Part shown: positions 1-4,768 of the stretch, one piece after another | Layout: each line of letters starts with the position of its first letter | Numbering within the stretch: the stretch's first letter is position 1 | NCBI GenBank assembly: GCA_947628975.1 | Contig: CANRBW010000098.1 | Coordinates: 1-6,052 of the forward strand | Length of the DNA stretch: 6,052 nt | Reading direction: 5' to 3' | Source of the DNA: an uncultured Oscillospiraceae bacterium | Lineage (GTDB): Bacteria; Bacillota; Clostridia; Oscillospirales; Oscillospiraceae | Notes under the pieces: generated by a model | What the model saw: only the letters and a program-made list of their open reading frames with translations | Databases searched by the model: none | What the model was told of the DNA's origin: nothing | Position numbers and translations under genes: made by a program

Positions 1-343
1 GCTGGATAACCTGTGCGTCATCATCGACAACAACGGCCTCCAGATCGACGGCCCCATTGAGCAGGTCATGAACTCCAACCCCATCCCCGACAAGCTCCGG
101 GCCTTCAACCTGGAGGTGGTGGAGGTCAACGGCAACGACTTTGACGCCCTGGAGGGCGCCTTCGACCACTTCCACCAGGTGAAGGGCCGCCCCACCGCCA
201 TCGTGATGCGGACGGTCAAGGGCCTGGGGGTCTCCTACATGGAAAACAACGTGGACTGGCACGGCAAGGCCCCCAACGACCAGGAGTACGCCGTGGCCAT
301 GGCCGAGCTGAACGCCGCTCTGGCCGGATTGGAGGGGAACTGA
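1..343 (+). CDS. Transketolase, N-terminal (TPP-binding) subunit, 3' part only
   Basis: Transketolase moves two-carbon ketol units between sugar phosphates in the non-oxidative pentose phosphate pathway, in the cytoplasm, using thiamine diphosphate. Many Firmicutes encode it as two polypeptides, and this is the N-terminal half. Reading from base 2, 113 residues are visible before the TGA at 341-343. The visible part opens with IIDNNGLQIDG, which contains the NN end of the TPP-binding motif (the GDG end lies off the left edge). It continues with TVKGLGVSYMENN and WHGKAPN, both typical of this family near its C-terminus. Family members are about 270-280 residues, so roughly 160 N-terminal residues lie outside the window. 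The stop is one base before the start of the C-terminal subunit gene, which indicates translational coupling and stoichiometric production. The gene is truncated only by the window edge; nothing suggests a broken gene. Confidence 0.95.
   Translation, partial: LDNLCVIIDNNGLQIDGPIEQVMNSNPIPDKLRAFNLEVVEVNGNDFDALEGAFDHFHQVKGRPTAIVMRTVKGLGVSYMENNVDWHGKAPNDQEYAVAMAELNAALAGLEGN
331..335 (+). promoter_or_regulatory. Ribosome binding site of transketolase C-terminal subunit
   Basis: GGAGG lies inside the last codons of the upstream subunit gene, 9 bases before the ATG at 345. It supports that start and the tight coupling of the two subunits. Confidence 0.75.
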
Positions 344-344
344 C

Positions 345-1280
345 ATGGCAGACGGAAAGAAGATCGCCACCAGGGAGAGCTACGGCAACGCCCTGAAGGA
401 GCTCATGGCCGAACACGAGGACATCGTGGTCTTTGACGCCGACCTCTCCAACGCCACCAAGACCAACATCGTCAAGAAGGCCTACCCCGGCCGCCACTAC
501 AACTGCGGCATCGCCGAGGGCAACATGATGGCCGTGGCCGCCGGCGTGGCCGCCATGGGGCTGGTCCCCTTCGCCTCCAGCTTCGCCATGTTCGCCGCCG
601 GCCGGGCCTTTGAGCAGGTCCGCAACTCCATCGGCTACACCGGCCTCAACGTGAAGATCGGCGCCACCCACGGGGGCATCTCCGTGGGGGAAGACGGGGC
701 CTCCCACCAGTGCTGTGAGGACTTCGCCCTCATGCGGAGCATCCCCGGCATGGTGGTGATGTGCCCCGCCGACGACGTGGAGACCCGCGCCATGGTGCGG
801 GCGGCCTACGAGCACAAGGGCCCGGTGTATATGCGCTTCAGCCGCTTCGGCATGGACGCCGTCCACGCCCCCGACCGCTACACCTTCCAAATCGGCAAGG
901 GCGAGGTCCTCCGGGACGGCTCCGACGTGGCCATCATCGCCACCGGCCTTCTGGTACCGGAGGCGGTGAAGGCCGGGCAGATGCTGGCGGAGGAGGGGAT
1001 CTCCGCCCGGGTCATCGACATGGCCACCATCAAGCCCCTGGACGAGGAGCTGGTGCTGAAGGCGGCCGGGGAGTGCGGCAAGGTCGTCACCTGCGAGGAG
1101 CACTCCATCATCGGTGGCCTGGGGGAGGCGGTGTGCTCCCTGCTGGCGGAAAGGCTGCCCACCCCGGTGCGCCGCGTGGGCGTCAACGACCAGTTCGGCC
1201 ACTCCGGCCCCGCCGGGGCCCTGCTGGAGCAGTTCGGCCTGTGCGCCGGGCACATCGCCCAGGTCTGCCGGGACTTCTGA
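345..1280 (+). CDS. Transketolase, C-terminal subunit
   Basis: This is the second half of the split transketolase: the pyrimidine-binding domain (about residues 7-170) and the C-terminal transketolase domain (about 185-305), 311 aa in all, the usual length for the subunit. Visible family motifs are DADLSNATKT (31-40), CGIAEGNM (54-61) and THGGISVGEDGASHQ (108-122). E58 in CGIAEGNM is, by family knowledge, the glutamate that activates the TPP aminopyrimidine ring. IIGGLGEAV (255-263) and DQFGHSG (282-288) are typical of the C-terminal domain. It should assemble with the N-terminal subunit just upstream so that the active sites form between chains. The ATG at 345 is chosen because it follows the upstream stop by one base and has GGAGG 9 bases before it. 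A 1-deoxyxylulose-5-phosphate synthase is a relative, but that enzyme is normally a single chain of about 620 aa. No frameshift or missing key residue is seen. Confidence 0.95.
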   Translation: MADGKKIATRESYGNALKELMAEHEDIVVFDADLSNATKTNIVKKAYPGRHYNCGIAEGNMMAVAAGVAAMGLVPFASSFAMFAAGRAFEQVRNSIGYTGLNVKIGATHGGISVGEDGASHQCCEDFALMRSIPGMVVMCPADDVETRAMVRAAYEHKGPVYMRFSRFGMDAVHAPDRYTFQIGKGEVLRDGSDVAIIATGLLVPEAVKAGQMLAEEGISARVIDMATIKPLDEELVLKAAGECGKVVTCEEHSIIGGLGEAVCSLLAERLPTPVRRVGVNDQFGHSGPAGALLEQFGLCAGHIAQVCRDF

Positions 1281-1284
1281 GGCC

Positions 1285-1291
1285 GGAGGAG
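1285..1291 (+). promoter_or_regulatory. Ribosome binding site that fixes the galM start
   Basis: GGAGGAG sits 5 bases before the ATG at 1297. The same frame is open back to 1114 inside the transketolase gene, so this site is what picks 1297 as the true start. Confidence 0.8.
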
Positions 1292-1296
1292 CAGCC

Positions 1297-2346
1297 ATGG
1301 GAACGCACACCCGCGCCCCCTTCGGGGCCATGCCGGACGGGGCCGCCGTGGAGCGGATCTGCCTCGTCAACGGCCCGCTCTCCTGCGCCGTGATCACCTA
1401 CGGCGCCGCCCTCCAGAGCCTGGTGGTCCCTGACCGGGAGGGCCGCCCTACCGACGTCCTCCTGGGCTTTGACACCCTGGAGGGATACCTCCGCCACGAC
1501 AAGTTCCTTGGGGCGGTCATCGGCCGGTACGCCAACCGCCTGGGCGGCGCCTCCTTCCCCCTGAACGGCCGGGTCTTTCCCCTGCGGGCCAACGACGGGC
1601 CCAACCACCTCCACGGCGGTCCCCGCGGCTTTGACAAGCAGCTGTGGCGGGTGGAGTCCCTGGCGGGGAGCGCCGTGACCCTCTCCCTCCTCAGCCCGGA
1701 CGGGGACGAGGGCTACCCCGGCGCCCTGTCCGTCCAGGTGACCTACACCCTCGCCGCCGACGCCTTGGAGATCGCCTACCGCGCCACCTGCGACGCCGAC
1801 ACCCTCTGCAACCTCACCAGCCACGCCTACTTCAACCTCTCCGGCCACCAGAGCGGCCCTGTGACCGACCAGGTCGTGCGGCTGTACGCCTCCGCCTACA
1901 CCCCCGCCGGGCCGGGGAGCATCCCCACCGGGGAGATCGCCGACGTGGCGGGCACCCCCATGGACCTGCGGCAGGGCCTGCCCATCGGCCGGCGGATCGA
2001 CGAGGACTTCCCCCAGCTGCGGCTGGCGGGGGGCTACGACCACAACTGGGTGGTGGACGGCCCCGCCGGGACCCTGCGCCCCGCCGCCCAGGCCGTCTCC
2101 CCCCGGACCGGTATCGGCATGGAGGTGTCCACCACCCTGCCCGGCGTGCAGTTCTACACCGGCAACTACCTGGACGGCTGCCCCGCCGGCAAGGGCGGGG
2201 CCCCCTACGCGCGGCGCTGGGGCTTCTGTCTGGAGACCCAGTACTTCCCCGACTCGCCCCACTTCCCCGCCTTCCCCAGCGCCGTCCTCCGCCCCGGCCA
2301 GCTCTACCGGCACCTCACCCGCTTCCGCTTCTTCCCCGCCCCGTAG
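1297..2346 (+). CDS. galM: Aldose 1-epimerase (mutarotase)
   Basis: The enzyme interconverts the alpha and beta anomers of aldoses such as galactose and glucose in the cytoplasm, feeding the Leloir pathway and other sugar routes. The 349-aa product has the normal family length. Motifs in order are GRYANR (76-81), NHLHGG (103-108), SPDGDEGYPG (133-142), NLTSHAYFNLSG (172-183), GGYDHNWVV (245-253) and LETQYFPDSP (312-321). By comparison with characterised GalM, H176 should be the general acid and E313 the general base, with R81, H106 and D248 binding sugar; all are present. The start is set by GGAGGAG at 1285-1291, and homology begins shortly after it. The gene follows the transketolase C-terminal subunit by 16 bases on the same strand, so an operon is likely, and a strong hairpin lies directly after the TAG. 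The exact physiological sugar cannot be read from the sequence. Confidence 0.95.
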   Translation: MGTHTRAPFGAMPDGAAVERICLVNGPLSCAVITYGAALQSLVVPDREGRPTDVLLGFDTLEGYLRHDKFLGAVIGRYANRLGGASFPLNGRVFPLRANDGPNHLHGGPRGFDKQLWRVESLAGSAVTLSLLSPDGDEGYPGALSVQVTYTLAADALEIAYRATCDADTLCNLTSHAYFNLSGHQSGPVTDQVVRLYASAYTPAGPGSIPTGEIADVAGTPMDLRQGLPIGRRIDEDFPQLRLAGGYDHNWVVDGPAGTLRPAAQAVSPRTGIGMEVSTTLPGVQFYTGNYLDGCPAGKGGAPYARRWGFCLETQYFPDSPHFPAFPSAVLRPGQLYRHLTRFRFFPAP

Positions 2347-2355
2347 GCGGCAAAC

Positions 2356-2402
2356 TAAACGCACAAAGAGCCTGCCCAGAGGGCAGGCTCTTTGTGCGTT
2401 TA
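2356..2402. terminator. Perfect-stem bidirectional terminator hairpin
   Basis: The left arm 2356-2377 and right arm 2381-2402 are perfect reverse complements over 22 bp, with a 3-base loop (AGA, 2378-2380). The core is GC-rich (GAGCCTGCCC). It is flanked within the stem by A-rich bases on one side and T-rich bases on the other, so each strand reads a GC hairpin followed by TTTGTGCGTTTA. It starts 9 bases after the galM stop and ends 12 bases before the end of the convergent TspO gene, as expected for a terminator shared by both. The U-tract is interrupted (TTTGTGCGTTT) rather than a clean run. Confidence 0.85.
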
Positions 2403-2414
2403 AAACTACACCGT

Positions 2415-2900
2415 CTACCGGGGGAGGCTGTTGAGGAGCCACACGCCGAAGTTCAGATAGGCCGCGAAGGTGAGCCACAGCAGGTAGGGGGCCTGGAGCC
2501 AGGCGGCCAGGGGGTCCACCCGCTCGAAGGCCGCCATCATCCACAGCGCCAGGGCCCACAGCGCCGCCAGCCACAGCAAAGCCGCCCCGAACCACCCCAG
2601 GGAGAAGAAGACCACCGGCCAGAGGAGGTTCACCCCCAGTTGGACGAAAAAGAGCCGCAGGCCCAGGGTCCGCTCCGGCGACCGCTCCGCCGTCCAGAGC
2701 CGCCCCGCCCCCGCCGCCATCAGGGCGTACAGCGCCGTCCACACCGCCGGGAACGCCCACCCCGGCGGGGAGAGCGGCGGCTGCCGGGCCGTGGCCTGAA
2801 AGAGGGCCACGGCGGCCCCGGTGCGCCACCCCACCAGCGCCCCCGCCCCCTCGGTCAACAGCAAAAGCCCCAGATAGACCTTCCCGTTTTTTCCCCTCAC
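2415..2900 (-). CDS. tspO: TspO/MBR family membrane protein (tryptophan-rich sensory protein)
   Basis: This is a 161-aa integral membrane protein of the TspO/peripheral benzodiazepine receptor family, which binds porphyrins and related ligands and normally forms a dimer of five-helix subunits. Recognisable signatures are PPLSPPGWAFPAVWTALY (41-58), NLLWPVVFF (91-99), the aspartate of FERVDPLAA (125-133) and APYLLWLTFAAYLN (137-150), ending NFGVWLLN. Hydrophobic segments at about 8-30, 49-68, 83-100, 104-124 and 134-156 fit five membrane helices. It is rich in tryptophan (W25, W48, W54, W69, W94 and more). The start is a GTG at 2898-2900. The only in-frame sequence before it is closed by a stop at 2907-2909, and GGGGGTGA lies 6 bases upstream. 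The gene converges on galM and diverges from the pyrophosphatase gene. Its role here (porphyrin or stress handling) is not shown by the context, since no heme or porphyrin genes are visible nearby. Confidence 0.92.
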   Translation of the reverse strand: MRGKNGKVYLGLLLLTEGAGALVGWRTGAAVALFQATARQPPLSPPGWAFPAVWTALYALMAAGAGRLWTAERSPERTLGLRLFFVQLGVNLLWPVVFFSLGWFGAALLWLAALWALALWMMAAFERVDPLAAWLQAPYLLWLTFAAYLNFGVWLLNSLPR

Positions 2901-2906
2901 AAGGCG

Positions 2907-2914
2907 TCACCCCC
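2907..2914 (-). promoter_or_regulatory. Ribosome binding site supporting the TspO GTG start
   Basis: Read on the minus strand, GGGGGTGA differs by one base from the ideal GGAGGTGA and lies 6 bases before the GTG. Its TGA is also the in-frame stop that prevents any start further upstream. Confidence 0.65.
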
Positions 2915-2926
2915 GGCCATCCTATG

Positions 2927-2954
2927 CCCCGGCGGGAAAAATATGCCGCCGGGG
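2927..2954. repeat. 9-bp inverted repeat with A/T-rich centre in the divergent intergenic region
   Basis: CCCCGGCGG (2927-2935) and CCGCCGGGG (2946-2954) are exact reverse complements around a 10-base centre, GAAAAATATG. The element lies 27 bp beyond the TspO start and ends about 11 bp before the weak -35 region of the rightward promoter. That placement would fit an operator for one or both divergent genes, or a leader hairpin in TspO mRNA. The symmetry is seen directly; the role is inferred, and GC-rich DNA makes short GC palindromes more likely by chance. Confidence 0.45.
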
Positions 2955-2965
2955 GAAAGTTCCCT

Positions 2966-2995
2966 CTGTTCTTCCCCGGCCCCCTATGCTATAAT
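2966..2995 (+). promoter_or_regulatory. Extended -10 promoter for the pyrophosphatase gene
   Basis: TATGCTATAAT at 2985-2995 is a full match to the Gram-positive extended -10 consensus (TRTGnTATAAT), and TATAAT itself (2990-2995) is perfect. Eighteen bases upstream, CTGTTC (2966-2971) is a poor -35 match, as is common with extended -10 promoters. Transcription would start near 3002, giving a leader of about 80 bases before the GTG at 3081. It is one of very few A/T-rich patches in the window, which adds weight. It probably drives the pyrophosphatase gene and the S41 peptidase gene after it. Confidence 0.8.
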
Positions 2996-3008
2996 AGTGG
3001 TGCCCGGC

Positions 3009-3033
3009 CCGCCGCCCGCGGCGGTCCGCGGCG
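3009..3033 (+). other. GC-rich leader segment with short hairpin and repeated octamer
   Basis: In the transcribed leader, CCGCCG (3009-3014) can pair with CGGCGG (3019-3024) around a 4-base loop, and CCGCGGCG occurs twice (3016-3023 and 3026-3033). These are mutually exclusive pairings that could be a small leader structure, but the base composition alone could produce them. No known riboswitch is recognisable in the ~80-base leader. Confidence 0.2.
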
Positions 3034-3065
3034 ATGTCGCAACCACCGATCCGCCCGCCGGGGAG

Positions 3066-3074
3066 AGAGGAGGT
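3066..3074 (+). promoter_or_regulatory. Ribosome binding site that fixes the pyrophosphatase start
   Basis: AGAGGAGGT is a near-ideal Shine-Dalgarno, 6 bases before GTG 3081 and 9 before the second GTG at 3084. The reading frame is open far upstream (to 1644), so this site and the promoter at 2990 decide the start. Confidence 0.85.
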
Positions 3075-3080
3075 CCGCCC

Positions 3081-4748
3081 GTGGTGCCGCAAGACGCCCA
3101 TCCCATCCTGGTCATCGGCCACAAGAACCCGGATACCGACTCCATCTGCGCCGCCATCGCCTACGCCAGGCTGAAGTCGGCCCTGGACGGCGCGCGGGTC
3201 TACCTCCCCTGCCGGGCGGGGCTGGTGAACCGGGAGACCGAGTTCGTGCTGGACTACTTCGGCGTGGAGCCCCCTCTGCTCTGCACCGACGTGAGCCCCC
3301 AACTGCGGGACGCCGACTACCGCCGGGAGCCGGGGGTGGCCCCCACCACGAGTCTGCGCCAGGCGTGGCACACCCTGCGGGACCGGGGGACCGACACCCT
3401 GTGCGTGGTGGACGGCGACCAGCGGCTCATGGGCCTGGTGACGGCGAAGGACCTGGCCGGGACCTACCTGGACCTGGCGGACGAGTGGGTCCTGGCCAGG
3501 GCCGGGGCGGAGTACCGCGGCGTCGCCGAGACGCTGGAGGCCCAGGTGGCCGCCGGGGACCTGGCCGGAAAGACAGTCCGGGGCCGCATCGTCATCGGCG
3601 TGGGCAGTCAGGAGCTGATGGACGCCTCCATCGCCGCCGGGGACGTGGTCATCCTGGCCAACCGGGCGGACGCCCAGCTGGCCGCCGTGGAGGCCGGGGC
3701 GGCGTGCGTGGTGGTGTGCGCCGGGGCCCAGGTCTCCGACGGGGCCCTCGCCGCGGCCCAGGCCAGGGACTGCCTCATCCTGCGCACCGCCCTGTCCCCC
3801 TATGTGGCAGGGCAGATGATCGTCCAGTCCGCCCCCATCCGCGCCTCCATGCGGACCCAGGGGCTGGTCTGCTTCACCCCCAACACCCCGGCGGAGACCG
3901 TCCGCAAGCGCACCGCCCCACTGCGCCACCGCTACTTCCCCGTGGTGGACGAGGAGGGCCGGTGCCTGGGCCTCCTCTCCCGGCGCAACCTGCTGAACCT
4001 GCGGAGCAAGCAGCTCATCCTGGTGGACCACAACGAGAAGTCCCAGGCGGTGGACGGCCTGGAGGAGGCGGAGGTGCTGGAGGTGGTGGACCACCACCGC
4101 CTTGGCGCGCTGGAGACGGCGGGGCCGGTCTACTTCCGCAACGTCCCTGTGGGCGCCACCTGCACCGTCATCTCCCAGCTCTATGACGAGCACGACCTGG
4201 TCCCCGACCGGGCCACGGCTGGGCTGATGCTCTCGGCCATCCTGTCCGACACCCTGCTCTTCCGCTCCCCCACCTGCACCGACGACGACCGCCGGGCCGC
4301 CCGGCGGCTGGTCCAGCTGGCGGGGGTGGAGGTGGAGCCCTTCGCCCAGGCCATGTTCGACCGGGGCGGCGACGTGACCGGCAAGTCCCCGGAGGAGATC
4401 CTGCGGGGGGACTACAAGATCTTCTCCAGCGGCCCGGCGCGCTTCGGCGTGGGCCACTGTAGCTTTATGACCGAGAAGAACCTGGACAGCGCCAGAGCCC
4501 TGCTGGCCCCCTATCTCTCCGCCGCCCTGGCCAAACAGCGGCTGGACTACGTCTTGTGTATGCTCACCTACATCCCCACCGCCACCACCACCCTCCTCAT
4601 GGCCGGGGAGGGGGTCCAGGAGCTGGTCCGGCGGGCCTTCCACGTCCGGGTGGAGGGGGACGCGGCCACGCTCCCCGGCGTGGTCAGCCGGAAAAAACAG
4701 GTCATCCCCGCCCTGCTGGGCGCCATCCGGCAGCCCGCGGGGATCTGA
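3081..4748 (+). CDS. Manganese-dependent inorganic pyrophosphatase, family II, with CBS and DRTGG regulatory domains
   Basis: The enzyme hydrolyses pyrophosphate to two phosphates in the cytoplasm, pulling biosynthetic reactions forward. The 555-aa product is about 240 residues longer than a plain family II enzyme and matches the CBS-PPase architecture. It has a split DHH catalytic domain (about 8-70 and 311-410), CBS half 1 (about 75-130), a DRTGG-like domain (about 135-245), CBS half 2 (about 252-308) and a C-terminal DHHA2 domain (about 440-550). Metal-site motifs are GHKNPDTD (13-20), LVDHNE (314-319), VVDHHR (335-340) and LSDTLLFRSPTCT (388-400); by family knowledge H14, D18, D20, D316, H338 and D390 are the metal ligands. 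SRKKQ (536-540) is the substrate-binding signature of DHHA2. CBS-PPases are known to be inhibited by AMP/ADP and activated by ATP, and those with a DRTGG domain by diadenosine polyphosphates; the same is inferred here. The start is GTG 3081 (an adjacent GTG at 3084 is possible), with a strong Shine-Dalgarno and an extended -10 promoter. The DRTGG core is divergent (see findings). Confidence 0.94.
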   Translation: MVPQDAHPILVIGHKNPDTDSICAAIAYARLKSALDGARVYLPCRAGLVNRETEFVLDYFGVEPPLLCTDVSPQLRDADYRREPGVAPTTSLRQAWHTLRDRGTDTLCVVDGDQRLMGLVTAKDLAGTYLDLADEWVLARAGAEYRGVAETLEAQVAAGDLAGKTVRGRIVIGVGSQELMDASIAAGDVVILANRADAQLAAVEAGAACVVVCAGAQVSDGALAAAQARDCLILRTALSPYVAGQMIVQSAPIRASMRTQGLVCFTPNTPAETVRKRTAPLRHRYFPVVDEEGRCLGLLSRRNLLNLRSKQLILVDHNEKSQAVDGLEEAEVLEVVDHHRLGALETAGPVYFRNVPVGATCTVISQLYDEHDLVPDRATAGLMLSAILSDTLLFRSPTCTDDDRRAARRLVQLAGVEVEPFAQAMFDRGGDVTGKSPEEILRGDYKIFSSGPARFGVGHCSFMTEKNLDSARALLAPYLSAALAKQRLDYVLCMLTYIPTATTTLLMAGEGVQELVRRAFHVRVEGDAATLPGVVSRKKQVIPALLGAIRQPAGI

Positions 4749-4755
4749 ACCATCG

Positions 4756-4761
4756 GGAGGT
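4756..4761 (+). promoter_or_regulatory. Ribosome binding site of the S41 peptidase gene
   Basis: GGAGGT lies 7 bases before the ATG at 4769. It supports this start over the in-gene ATGs and shows independent initiation only 20 bases after the pyrophosphatase stop. Confidence 0.8.
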
Positions 4762-4768
4762 CTTTTGG

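Noticed and set aside
1114..1296. An N-terminal extension of galM overlapping the transketolase gene.
   Set aside because: The extension is an Arg/Cys/Pro-rich shadow of transketolase; GGAGGAG just before ATG 1297 and normal family length support the shorter form.
2984..3020. A leftward promoter for TspO using TATTAT (complement of 2991-2996).
   Set aside because: The match is only the other strand of the rightward -10, and its -35 region would fall in pure GC sequence with no TTGACA likeness. I could not place the TspO promoter with confidence.
1644..3080. An open frame running into the pyrophosphatase gene from far upstream, which would give a ~1030-aa fusion protein.
   Set aside because: The added ~480 residues are Arg/Pro/Gly-rich, out-of-frame readings of galM, the terminator and the antisense of TspO. 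A promoter and strong Shine-Dalgarno precede GTG 3081, and homology starts there.
3034..3174. A 46-codon ATG frame starting in the pyrophosphatase leader, considered as a leader peptide.
   Set aside because: It has no Shine-Dalgarno, overlaps the main gene by over 90 bases and reads as Arg/Pro-rich shadow sequence.
216..4643. Several long minus-strand open frames opposite transketolase, galM and the pyrophosphatase, and a similar one at 4802-5938 opposite the peptidase.
   Set aside because: Their products are Gly/Val/His/Ala-rich low-complexity readings of the complementary strand, an effect of very high third-position GC. No family motifs are recognisable in them.
4749..4768. A terminator or promoter between the pyrophosphatase and peptidase genes.
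   Set aside because: The 20-base gap contains a Shine-Dalgarno and a short T run only; no inverted repeat or -10 pattern is present.
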